64,000 nucleotides of DNA from an uncultured Bacteroidales bacterium (GTDB lineage: Bacteria; Bacteroidota; Bacteroidia; Bacteroidales; Bacteroidaceae). Position numbers and translations under genes: made by a program. The notes under the pieces were generated by a model. The model was not told the DNA's origin and ran no database searches. It saw nothing but the letters and a program-made list of their open reading frames with translations. Positions 15,352 to 22,816 of this stretch are shown here, piece after piece; position 1 is the stretch's first letter; the number at the start of each line of letters is the position of its first letter. Location of the stretch: assembly GCA_937995875.1 (NCBI GenBank), contig CALKIW010000120.1, positions 9,164 through 73,163 of the forward strand, written 5' to 3'.

Positions 15352-15386
15352 TGTCTTGCTGACGACTGTGAATCGTCAGCAAGACA
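15352..15386 (+). terminator. Perfect 14-bp hairpin after the broken lipoprotein gene
   Basis: TGTCTTGCTGACGA (15352-15365) pairs with TCGTCAGCAAGACA (15373-15386) around a 7-nt loop. There is no good T tract on either strand (GGATGGTTTTG follows on the plus strand), so a terminator role is likely but not certain. Confidence 0.55.
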
Positions 15387-15465
15387 CGGAAGGATGGTTT
15401 TGTGTCACCCGTGCTTTTGCTTTCTCATCTCTCCCGACCTCTTCCCGCCAATCCAGCTACGTTGC

Positions 15466-15845
15466 TTTGTAAACAAAACTTCACTTAGAAAGGTGTGTTC
15501 TATATTGGCAATCTGGCTCGAAAAGGGCTATGCTTTTGGTGCACGGACGAGAGAAAGGCTGAGGTGCATACCTTCACAGCGTTGCGGTTACTATGTTTTC
15601 GCCCCGCCGAAAGGCTTTAGCGGCAGTGCGGTTGAGGCTTAGTCAGGTTGCGGTTAGGGCTTCAACGCCTCGCCGTAAGGCTCTAACCGCACATGTGTTT
15701 GTTTGCAGACGCTTTGGGAATTGTGTGCTATGGTTGTAACCTGTTGATTTGAAGCGGTTTATAAATAACGCGAAATTTCGGCGTATTTGAAGCCAACTGC
15801 ATTTTGTTTTCAAATCGGCGAAATTTGGAAGCAGTTTTGTTGATA
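15466..15845 (+). repeat. Intergenic 380-bp element, copy 2
   Basis: It lies in the gene-free stretch 15276-16057 between convergent genes. Left end: TTTGTAAACAAAACTTCACT. The middle has an array with 22-nt period (about 15609-15695: AGGCTTTAGCGG, AGGCTTAGTCAGG, GGCTTCAACGCC, GGCTCTAACCGC). The right part has AACGCGAAATTTCGGCGT, later TTTTCAAATCGGCGAAATTT, and ends in CAGTTTTGTTGA. Module order and spacing equal copies 3 and 4. Short ORFs across it carry no family signal. Confidence 0.75.
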
Positions 15846-15998
15846 TTTCGTACCATCCATTTTGCCGGCTCAATTGTATGTTTTGCTCATGTGCTTCGAC
15901 TTGAGTTGTACTATTCATTGCGTTTTTATAGTCTTAGCAATATACTGGATGTTTACTGTGGAGAGCGGATAGTGTTCCGAAATGACGGTTGAAATAAC

Positions 15999-16038
15999 AG
16001 AAGCGCAAGGTGAATATGTGTTGTCACCTTGCGCTTCT
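15999..16038 (-). terminator. Intrinsic terminator of the gnd-zwf-pgl unit
   Basis: AGAAGCGCAAGGTGA (15999-16013) pairs perfectly with TCACCTTGCGCTTCT (16024-16038), a 15-bp stem 20 bases after the pgl stop. On the minus strand it is followed by GTTATTTCAACC. Confidence 0.85.
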
Positions 16039-16057
16039 TGCGTTCTGCTATATGGTT

Positions 16058-16771
16058 TTATGCTTGTTCAGCTGCGGCTTTGTCGGTAAAGACTTCCACC
16101 GTGTGGAGCGCATGATGCCCCACGTAGGCGGCCGGTCCGGCATCGTTTTGGTCGATGATGTCGGCTAAGACCTGAGCCTTACCCTTGCCGGTGAGCAGGA
16201 AGATGAGTAGTCGGGCGTGGATGATGGGCATCCCCGTGAGAGCAATGCGCTGCTGTCCGGTCTTGGGGTGAGTGCCCACCGCGTAGGCTTTGTCGGTGGT
16301 GAGCAGATGTTCCTGACCGGGAAAGATAGATGAGGTGTGGCCATCGTCGCCGGCTCCCAAGAGCACGATGTCGAACTGAGGGAAGCCCTCCTCCTCTGGC
16401 ACCATGCTGCGCACTTCTGTCTCATAGCGTCGGGCTTCGTCTTCGGGCGTGTTCTCACCCTTGATGCGCACGACGTTTTCTTTGGGAATGTTGATTTTGT
16501 TCAGCAGATTGTCGCGCGTCATGCCGTAGTTGCTTTCTTCGTCGGTGGGCGGCACACAGCGCTCGTCTACCCAGAACAAGCGGATGCGGTCCCAAGGCGT
16601 TTGGGCATCATATTGCTCAGCCCAAAGGCGGAACATCAGTGCGGGCGTGCTGCCCCCGCTGAGCGCAATGTTCACTGTTTGCCCGGCAGGCCGTTCGTTC
16701 GTTACTTGCAGTATGCGCTCAATCAGTGCGCACGCGGCTTCGGCGTCGGTGTTGTGGATACGGGTAATCAT
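16058..16771 (-). CDS. pgl: 6-phosphogluconolactonase
   Basis: The protein has 237 residues, hydrolysing 6-phosphogluconolactone to 6-phosphogluconate (second step of the oxidative pentose phosphate pathway). The start at 16771 (MITRIHNTDAEAAC) overlaps the zwf stop as ATGA, so translation is coupled; the longer ORF upstream only re-reads zwf in another frame. Seen: NIALSGGSTPALMFRLW near residue 35, the IRLFWVDERCVPPTDEESNYGM region, and DIVLLGAGDDGHTSSIFPG with the catalytic His, all typical of the DevB/SOL family rather than the YbhE type. The length is normal. It is the last gene before a strong terminator. Confidence 0.95.
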   Translation of the reverse strand: MITRIHNTDAEAACALIERILQVTNERPAGQTVNIALSGGSTPALMFRLWAEQYDAQTPWDRIRLFWVDERCVPPTDEESNYGMTRDNLLNKINIPKENVVRIKGENTPEDEARRYETEVRSMVPEEEGFPQFDIVLLGAGDDGHTSSIFPGQEHLLTTDKAYAVGTHPKTGQQRIALTGMPIIHARLLIFLLTGKGKAQVLADIIDQNDAGPAAYVGHHALHTVEVFTDKAAAEQA

Positions 16772-18267
16772 AGTTCGCAGTATAAATCGGTGTTGGTAAG
16801 ATTCTTGCACGGATTGGTCCATTCGGCCTTGTGGTCGTGCATCAACTTGTCGCTCTCTTGCGGTCCCCATGTGCCTACGGGGTAGCCATAGAGTGGAGCC
16901 TCGTTGTGGCTCTGCCAGTATTTGAGTATGGGGTCGAAGAATCGCCATGAAGCCTCCACCGCGTCGTTGCGTGTAAAGAGGGTTGGGTCGCCCTGAATAC
17001 AATCGTCGATGAGACGTGCATAAGCGTCATTGATGACGATGTCGCCCAGTTGGTCATAAGTGAAATCCATAGCCACGCGTTTCACTTCGAAGCCGGCTCC
17101 AGGCACTTTCATGCCGATCTTCAGGCTGATGCCCTCGTTGGGCTGTATGCGAATGGTGAGCATGTTGGCCTGCGGATGCTTGCCTCCGGCCGCGTTTCCA
17201 AACATCTGGTGGGGCGTTTCGCGGAAGTGGATGACAATTTCGGTGACTTTTGTCGGCATCTGCTTGCCCGTTCGGATGTAGAAGGGGACGCCGCTCCAGC
17301 GCCAGTTGTCGATGCTGAGGCGCATGGCCACAAAGGTTTCTGTGCGCGATTGCGGACTGATGCCTTTCTCCTCGCGATACCCTTTTTGAGCGTTTCCGGG
17401 CGTGTATTGCCCGCGAACGATGTGTTCTTTGAGGTCGGTTTCGTTGAGGGGTTTCAGCGAGTTGTACACCTTCACCACTTCGTTTCGGAAACTGTCGGCA
17501 TTGAATGCGGCAGGTGGCTCCATGGCGGTGAGGGCCACGAGTTGTATGAGATGGTTTTGCACCATGTCGCGCAGAGCACCGGCCGTGTCGTAGAATCCAC
17601 CTCGATTTTCGATGCCGAGATTTTCTACGGCCGTAACTTCTACGTAGTCGATATAGTTGCGATTCCATATTGGCTCGAAGATGCCGTTGGCAAAGCGAAA
17701 GGCCAGAATGTTCTGGGCGGTCTCTTTACCGAGGAAATGGTCGATACGGAATATCTGGTGTTCTTCGAATACCGACTCATAGACTTTGCCTAACTCCTGT
17801 GCCGACTTGAGGTTGTAGCCAAAGGGCTTTTCCACAATGATGCGCGAGCCGGGCGTGTTGAGTCCCACACGCTTGAGGTGCAGGGGCACTACACTGTACA
17901 ATGAGGGTGGAGTGGCCAGATAGAATAGCATGTTGTCGGGCTGCTCCTCGCCGGTAATGTCTTTAATTTTCTGCTTCAACACCTCATAGCCTTCGGGTTT
18001 CGATGGGTCAAGCGGCTGGTAGTAGAGATGTGATATAAATGTTTTGAAACCCTCTTCGTCGCGAGCTTCGGGTTTCACAAACTCGTTCATCTGCTCCAGG
18101 ATATATGAGCGAAACTCATCGTCGGAATAGGGCGTGCGTGCCGTACCGATGATGGAGAAGTGCTCTTGGAACCTATTGTTGGTGTAGAGCGAGTATAGGG
18201 CGGGTATCAGTTTCCGTTTGGTGAGGTCGCCTGAGGCCCCAAATATAATCATAGAAAAATTGTTCAT
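16768..18267 (-). CDS. zwf: Glucose-6-phosphate 1-dehydrogenase
   Basis: The protein has 499 residues from the ATG at 18267 (MNNFSMIIFGASGDLTKRKL), chosen because the nucleotide-binding GASGDLTKRK motif should be close to the start; the ORF extension reads into an intergenic palindrome. It oxidises glucose 6-phosphate to 6-phosphogluconolactone with NADP or NAD. Seen: the active-site motif RIDHFLGKE near residue 175, EKPFGYNLKSAQ, the FRFANGIFEPIWNRNYI dimer region, and the C-terminal GDPTLFTRNDAVEASW block. The length is normal. The neighbours are gnd upstream and pgl overlapping downstream, a complete oxidative branch. Confidence 0.97.
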   Translation of the reverse strand: MNNFSMIIFGASGDLTKRKLIPALYSLYTNNRFQEHFSIIGTARTPYSDDEFRSYILEQMNEFVKPEARDEEGFKTFISHLYYQPLDPSKPEGYEVLKQKIKDITGEEQPDNMLFYLATPPSLYSVVPLHLKRVGLNTPGSRIIVEKPFGYNLKSAQELGKVYESVFEEHQIFRIDHFLGKETAQNILAFRFANGIFEPIWNRNYIDYVEVTAVENLGIENRGGFYDTAGALRDMVQNHLIQLVALTAMEPPAAFNADSFRNEVVKVYNSLKPLNETDLKEHIVRGQYTPGNAQKGYREEKGISPQSRTETFVAMRLSIDNWRWSGVPFYIRTGKQMPTKVTEIVIHFRETPHQMFGNAAGGKHPQANMLTIRIQPNEGISLKIGMKVPGAGFEVKRVAMDFTYDQLGDIVINDAYARLIDDCIQGDPTLFTRNDAVEASWRFFDPILKYWQSHNEAPLYGYPVGTWGPQESDKLMHDHKAEWTNPCKNLTNTDLYCEL

Positions 18268-18303
18268 ACCAAAGATTTTTAATTCACGATCCTTTTCAAT
18301 GCA

Positions 18304-18378
18304 TAATTCACAATTCATAATTCATAATTAGCTGCGCGTTAGCCTAATTATGAATTATGAATTATGAATTGTGAATTA
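18304..18378. repeat. AT-rich inverted repeat between gnd and zwf
   Basis: The left arm (18304-18331) starts TAATTCACAATTCATAATTC. The right arm (18344-18378) is its reverse complement with one extra ATGAATT unit. The arms are built from ATGAATT/AATTCAT heptamer-like units and enclose a 12-nt GC-rich loop. The right arm contributes the gnd stop codon (TAA, 18376-18378). Palindromes of this AATTCATAATT type are common between genes in Bacteroidota. There is no T tract, so it may slow or stabilise the mRNA rather than end it. Confidence 0.8.
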
Positions 18379-19851
18379 CACATTATATGTTCCCGACTTA
18401 GTGCTGCCACCGTGTCCGGTCCAGTTCTCGTGGAAGAATTCGCCACGCGGCTGGTCTTTGCGTTCAAAGGTGTGAGCACCGAAATAGTCACGCTGAGCCT
18501 GCACCATGTTGGCCGGCAGATTCTCGGACGTGAGCGAATAGAAATAGTTGAGTGCTGATGAGAAAGCCGGAACGGGCAGCCCTTCGCCGGCAGCCTGTGC
18601 CACGAGAGTCTTCCATCCTTCGAGCAACTGCTCTATCTCTTTGGTGAAATAAGGTGCGAGAAGCAGGTGTTGAGGCTTCTCGGCTCCTTCGTAAGCGTGA
18701 GCGATGTCGTTGAGGAACACACTGCGGATGATGCATCCGCCACGCCACATTCGGGCAATGGAGGCCATGTCGAGGCTCCATTCGAAGTCATCGGAAGCCT
18801 TCTGCAATACGGAAAAACCCTGCGCATAACTCACCAGCTTGGACGCATAGAGTGCTGCAAAAATGTTGTCGAGCAAGGTCTGACGGTCGAGATTGGACTT
18901 GGCTACGGTGTGTGGGAAGCGCTTTGCTGCTGCCACGCGCATATTCTTGTCGGATGATAGGCTGCGTTCAAAGACGGCAGTACTGATGAGTCCCAGTGGC
19001 ATACCGAGATTCATGGCGTTGATAACCGACCATTTGCCGGTGCCTTTCTGCCCTGCGGTATCGAGGATGTAGTCGATGAGCATATCGCCTTTGACGTCTT
19101 TATGGCGCAGAATATTGGCCGTAATCTCTATAAGGTAGCTCTGAAGTTTGCCCTTGTTCCATTCATCGAACACATCGGCCATCTCGTTGTTGCTCATTCC
19201 GCCGAGGTGTTTCATCACCCAATAGGCTTCGGAAATGAGTTGCATATCGCCGTATTCGATGCCGTTGTGAATCATTTTCACAAAGTGGCCGGCACCTTGC
19301 GGCCCAACCCATTGACAGCAGGGGGCGCCGTCTTCGGCTTTTGCGGCAATGCTCTGAAGCACGGGCTTCACATTCTGCCAGGCCCTTTCTGACCCACCGG
19401 GCATGATTGAGGCACCATTTAAAGCTCCTTCTTCGCCACCCGAAACACCGCTTCCTACGAACAGGAAGCCCTTTTCCTCAGCTGCAGCCACGCGTCGGTT
19501 GGTATCCTCATAGTTGGAGTTGCCCCCGTCGATGATAATATCGCCCGGTGAAAGCAATGGGAATAATTGTTCCATAACCATGTCTACAGGCTTGCCCGCC
19601 CGCACCATCATCATGATTTTGCGGGGGCGTGCGATGGATTCTACGAAGTCTTTAATGTCGGTATATCCACTGATGGATTTGCCTTTAGCCCTCCCATCGA
19701 TGAAGCGTTCTACCACACCTTCTTCTATTCCGGGTACGGTACGGTTGTAGACAGAGATGTTCCAGCCATGATTGGCCATATTCAGCGCAAGATTTTCGCC
19801 CATCACGGCAAGACCGATGAGGCCGAAATCTGTTTTCTTTTGATTATCCAT
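18376..19851 (-). CDS. gnd: 6-phosphogluconate dehydrogenase (decarboxylating)
   Basis: The protein has 491 residues from the ATG at 19851 (MDNQKKTDFGLIGLAVMGEN); the longer ORF start lacks similarity. It converts 6-phosphogluconate to ribulose 5-phosphate and CO2, producing NADPH. Seen: the Rossmann motif GLIGLAVMGENLALN, NRTVPGIEE (NADP 2'-phosphate contact), the FVGSGVSGGEEGALNGASIM substrate loop, catalytic GAGHFVKMIHNGIEYGDMQ (Lys and Asn), and the C-terminal tail with the conserved AQRDYFGAHTFER. The length is normal. It lies 108 bases upstream of zwf and 43 bases downstream of a doxX-like gene on the same strand. Confidence 0.97.
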   Translation of the reverse strand: MDNQKKTDFGLIGLAVMGENLALNMANHGWNISVYNRTVPGIEEGVVERFIDGRAKGKSISGYTDIKDFVESIARPRKIMMMVRAGKPVDMVMEQLFPLLSPGDIIIDGGNSNYEDTNRRVAAAEEKGFLFVGSGVSGGEEGALNGASIMPGGSERAWQNVKPVLQSIAAKAEDGAPCCQWVGPQGAGHFVKMIHNGIEYGDMQLISEAYWVMKHLGGMSNNEMADVFDEWNKGKLQSYLIEITANILRHKDVKGDMLIDYILDTAGQKGTGKWSVINAMNLGMPLGLISTAVFERSLSSDKNMRVAAAKRFPHTVAKSNLDRQTLLDNIFAALYASKLVSYAQGFSVLQKASDDFEWSLDMASIARMWRGGCIIRSVFLNDIAHAYEGAEKPQHLLLAPYFTKEIEQLLEGWKTLVAQAAGEGLPVPAFSSALNYFYSLTSENLPANMVQAQRDYFGAHTFERKDQPRGEFFHENWTGHGGSTKSGTYNV

Positions 19852-19894
19852 GTGTTTTGTTTTATTTGTTTTCATTGTTATGGGAGGTAGAGGA

Positions 19895-20320
19895 TTAGTC
19901 CAGAACGGTCCCTTTGGTGAGCGCATATTTGCCTCCGCCCGTGAAACATAGCGCCAAACCGCCAAGCAGATACAGTGCGGGCAATTCTACGGCCCATCCT
20001 CCTGTGGCAGGATTTATGCTGAACAGCACGTCGGCATGAGCCATGAGAATGGCCACAACCATGTTGGCTGTCAATATGGCGGCAGCAGCGCGGGTCCACA
20101 CACCCAGTACGATCATGGCGGAAGCCACCAGTTCACAGAGCAACGCGCCATAGGCAATGAACGTGGGGAGACCTATTGCAGCAAGCATCCCGGCAATGCC
20201 ATCGACGCCATGTGTGGCCTTATGGATGCCGTGAAAAAGCATTAATCCACCAACGTTGAGGCGCAAAACCAGCAGCCCCAAATCTATATTTCGAAGAAAA
20301 TCCTTATATTTTTCTACCAT
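19895..20320 (-). CDS. DoxX family membrane protein
   Basis: The protein has 141 residues with four hydrophobic segments (about 14-32, 46-66, 70-90, 108-125), as in DoxX/DoxD. Conserved features include GLLVLRLNVGGLMLFHGIHK at the N-terminus, with the family's R and HG residues, and a central GALCELV-like region (GALLCELVASAMIVLGVWTR). DoxX proteins sit in the inner membrane; some are linked to quinone or sulfur redox chemistry, but most members have no proven role. It heads the gnd-zwf-pgl run from its own promoter. A link to NADPH supply or redox defence is plausible from the context only. Confidence 0.85.
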   Translation of the reverse strand: MVEKYKDFLRNIDLGLLVLRLNVGGLMLFHGIHKATHGVDGIAGMLAAIGLPTFIAYGALLCELVASAMIVLGVWTRAAAAILTANMVVAILMAHADVLFSINPATGGWAVELPALYLLGGLALCFTGGGKYALTKGTVLD

Positions 20321-20378
20321 AATGTTGTTTTTAAATGTTTATAATTAAAATATTAGTTTGTTTTGTCCTTAATCTACG

Positions 20379-20410
20379 CAAATTTAACAAAAATCTCAAA
20401 GTAGACCAAA
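20379..20410 (-). promoter_or_regulatory. Promoter of the doxX-like/gnd/zwf/pgl unit
   Basis: On the minus strand TTTG (20407-20410), a 20-nt spacer and TAAATTTG (20379-20386) fit the Bacteroidota consensus, 59 bases before the first ATG. The gap 20321-20624 also holds the divergent rubredoxin promoter and nothing else I can identify. Confidence 0.7.
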
Positions 20411-20478
20411 GAATATTGAAAAGTTTTCAAGATAAAACAGGAATTGTAATCTTTTCAAAATAAAAACACCAAAAAAAC

Positions 20479-20508
20479 TTGGTTTTCTAAAAAAAACTTT
20501 TATCTTTG
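20479..20508 (+). promoter_or_regulatory. Promoter of the rubredoxin gene
   Basis: TTG (20479-20481), 19 nt, TATCTTTG (20501-20508). The untranslated leader is long (about 115 bases) and AT-rich. Confidence 0.75.
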
Positions 20509-20624
20509 CAGTTGTAGTGTTGCAATGATGTGCATACTACGACAAGAGTTTTGAAAGAGGCAAAAGGTTTGCTGATTACTTAAAAAACATATTATACAAA
20601 TAAAATAAATAAAACAGAAAGATT

Positions 20625-20789
20625 ATGAAAAAGTACGTTTGTGATGTTTGCGGTTGGGTGTATGATCCTGAAGTTGGTGATCCGGATGGTGGCATTGAGC
20701 CAGGTACTGCTTTTGAGGATATACCCGAAGATTGGGTTTGCCCGGAATGTGGCGTAACCAAGGAAGACTTCAGTGTTTTAGAAGACTAA
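20625..20789 (+). CDS. rd: Rubredoxin
   Basis: The protein has 54 residues. It starts MKKYVCDVCGWVYDPEVGDP and ends near WVCPECGVTKEDFSVLED. The two CxxC-G pairs (CDVCG at 6-10 and CPECG at 39-43) bind one iron, and the aromatic and Gly/Pro positions (Y, W, P, GDP-DGGI-PGT-F-DIP-DW) are those of classical rubredoxins. It is a small cytosolic electron carrier that usually feeds flavodiiron proteins or rubrerythrin. It faces the fprA gene, which ends 137 bases away across a shared terminator, so it is the likely electron donor for that enzyme. It has its own strong promoter. Confidence 0.97.
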   Translation: MKKYVCDVCGWVYDPEVGDPDGGIEPGTAFEDIPEDWVCPECGVTKEDFSVLED

Positions 20790-20849
20790 TCCGCATAGAA
20801 AGTACAATCCGGCCTTTTCGCAGTACAACTGACAAAGGCTTGGAAAAGA

Positions 20850-20897
20850 AAAATGGTTTTACTCATGGAAGGTTACATTCCGGAGTAACACCATTTT
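20850..20897. terminator. Bidirectional terminator between rubredoxin and fprA
   Basis: AAAATGGT and TTACTC on the left pair with GAGTAA and ACCATTTT on the right, with one mismatch, giving A/T-rich flanks that work in both directions. It lies between two convergent stop codons. Confidence 0.75.
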
Positions 20898-20925
20898 GCG
20901 TTTAATGGCATCACTGTTTGAGCTT

Positions 20926-22113
20926 TCAGTCGGCAAGAAGCCTGGCTGCCATAGCCTGTCCCAAAGCCACACATTGGGCACGGGTCTCCTCGTTGAGCGA
21001 CTGTTTCATTTCTACAGGCTCACCCACTGGTTCGAAATGGAACTGTTTTTCGTTCCATTCTCCGAGTATTGAAACGGCCTTTCCGGCCCAACAATAGCTT
21101 CCAAACCAACCCATACAACGGTTTTTGATGCTTCGGTTGGCAATGGCTGATAACAACTGTTCCATTTTGGGGAATATGCTGTTGTTATATGTTGGTGCAC
21201 CGAGAATAAGTCCCTTGTAACGGAATATGTCGCGCAGGGCATAAGAATAGTGTATCTTGCTCAGGTTGATAAGGCTGATTTTTTCGATGCCTGCCTGCGA
21301 TGCGGCCTCAGCGATGACCTCTGCCATCTGTGCCGTGTTGCCGTACATTGTGCCGTAGGCAATAACCAAGCCGGTCTCGCCTTCGTATTTACTCATGCTG
21401 TCGTAGAGTTTGACGACTTTGTCTGCATACTTATGCCATACAGGGCCATGCGTGGGACAGAGGTAATCCAGCTGCACACCGTCCAACTTTTTCAAAGCGT
21501 TTTGCACGGGAACACCGTATCGTCCAACAATGTTGGAGTAGTATCTCACCATCTCCAACCAGTATTTGTCGGTGTCAATATCCTTATCTATGATGCCGCC
21601 GTCGAGTGCGCCAAAGCATCCGAAGGCATCTCCCGTGAACGCTGTACGCGTATTGATGTCGATGGAAACCATCGTTTCGGGCCAGTGCACCATAGGAATG
21701 AGTTGGAATGTAAGTGTATGCTTGCCCAAAGAGAGTTCGTCGCCATGTTTCACTTCGACACATTGCTCCTGAATTCCATAGAATCCTTTCATCATGTCGA
21801 AGGTTTTTTTGTTGCCGATAATCTTGATATTGGGATAAAATTCACGTAGCAATGAAAGCGAACTGCTATGGTCCGGCTCCATGTGATGCACCACAATATA
21901 ATCGATGGGACGGTCTCCGATTACTTCGCGGATGTTAGCCAGAAACAGTGGATAGAAATCAACTTCCACCGTATCCATGAGGCAAACTTTCTCGTCAACA
22001 ACCAAGTAGGAATTGTACGAAACACCGTGTGGCAGTGGCCATAGGCCTTCAAACCTCTGCTTTTTATTGTCGTTTACTCCTACATAATATACTTGGTCCG
22101 TTATTTTTTTCAT
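20926..22113 (-). CDS. fprA: Flavodiiron protein (FprA/rubredoxin:oxygen oxidoreductase type)
   Basis: The protein has 395 residues. It reduces O2 to water (or NO to N2O) in the cytosol of anaerobes. Residues 1-250 form the metallo-beta-lactamase-like domain with the diiron ligands in HHMEPDHS, a His in MVHWPET, Asp in FTGDAFGCFG and His in CPTHGPVWHK. Residues about 255-395 form the flavodoxin domain (IAYGTMYGNTAQMAEVIAEA; LGAPTYNNSIFPKM; FGSYCWAGKAV). There is no C-terminal rubredoxin domain, so a separate donor is needed, and the rubredoxin gene lies next to it. It is 35 bases downstream of an FMN reductase gene on the same strand. Confidence 0.95.
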   Translation of the reverse strand: MKKITDQVYYVGVNDNKKQRFEGLWPLPHGVSYNSYLVVDEKVCLMDTVEVDFYPLFLANIREVIGDRPIDYIVVHHMEPDHSSSLSLLREFYPNIKIIGNKKTFDMMKGFYGIQEQCVEVKHGDELSLGKHTLTFQLIPMVHWPETMVSIDINTRTAFTGDAFGCFGALDGGIIDKDIDTDKYWLEMVRYYSNIVGRYGVPVQNALKKLDGVQLDYLCPTHGPVWHKYADKVVKLYDSMSKYEGETGLVIAYGTMYGNTAQMAEVIAEAASQAGIEKISLINLSKIHYSYALRDIFRYKGLILGAPTYNNSIFPKMEQLLSAIANRSIKNRCMGWFGSYCWAGKAVSILGEWNEKQFHFEPVGEPVEMKQSLNEETRAQCVALGQAMAARLLAD

Positions 22114-22148
22114 GTCTTGAATGAATGTTTTAGCGTGAATAATGCAAA

Positions 22149-22703
22149 TTAGGCTATGCTCTTGAGGACTTCTTGGCTTTGTTTTTGGAGTGCGTTACGC
22201 TGCTCTTCTGTCAAAATCATCTTACCTTCTGTCCACGCTTCCTTATTAAGCGCTATGCCGGTTTGTTGTGCAGGCATTATGTCGGCGCCAATGAAAGTCA
22301 GCAATTCGGCCAGTTTTGCCCTACACTTCGCCGTTCGTCCTTCTCCGCCAGCACCGCTCATTGTGATTTTTTTGCCTTTGATGGCAGTTGGCGTTTGATA
22401 ATCTCCGGCTACCACCGGGCGCGAAAGCCAGTCGAAAATATTCTTCACATGGCCGGGATAGCTGTAGTTGTATTCCGGAGTGAATACCCACACGGCATCG
22501 GCCGCTGCCACAGTTTCGCGCAATTTGGTCACTGCCGCTGGGGCAGGGAATTCTATATCCTGATTGATGAAGGGAATGTCGCTATAGTCCAGATAACTTA
22601 TGTTGGCTTGGTCACCGATCATTTCTTCAGCGGTTTTAGCCAAAACACGATTGAAAGACTCCTTTCGCAAAGAGCCTACAATAAATAATATATTTCTTTT
22701 CAT
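22149..22703 (-). CDS. NAD(P)H-dependent FMN reductase-like flavoprotein
   Basis: The protein has 184 residues of the NADPH-dependent FMN reductase fold (flavodoxin-like): the FMN-phosphate loop IVGSLRKESFNRVLAK near residue 8, and FTPEYNYSYPGHVKNIFDWL near residue 75, a hallmark of this family. The GAGGEGR segment replaces the usual GG-x-x-G loop. It likely passes electrons from NAD(P)H to flavin or acts as a quinone reductase. It is the first gene of a two-gene unit with fprA, which suggests a role in the electron route to the flavodiiron protein (inference). Confidence 0.88.
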   Translation of the reverse strand: MKRNILFIVGSLRKESFNRVLAKTAEEMIGDQANISYLDYSDIPFINQDIEFPAPAAVTKLRETVAAADAVWVFTPEYNYSYPGHVKNIFDWLSRPVVAGDYQTPTAIKGKKITMSGAGGEGRTAKCRAKLAELLTFIGADIMPAQQTGIALNKEAWTEGKMILTEEQRNALQKQSQEVLKSIA

Positions 22704-22735
22704 AGCTGTTTTCTTGATGATTTGCTAATGTTTCG

Positions 22736-22767
22736 CAAAATTAACCAATTTCCGCTGTATGGACAAA
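22736..22767 (-). promoter_or_regulatory. Promoter of the FMN reductase-fprA unit
   Basis: On the minus strand TTTG (22764-22767), 20 nt, TAATTTTG (22736-22743), 32 bases before the ATG at 22703. Confidence 0.75.
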
Positions 22768-22816
22768 CAAACAGAGGAATATTTGCCATAAGGCTCTGCG
22801 ATATACCTACTTTGTA

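Noticed and set aside
15643..15918. Minus-strand 91-codon ORF across the element
   Set aside because: It crosses the palindrome array and right arms; the frame is not kept in the other three copies.
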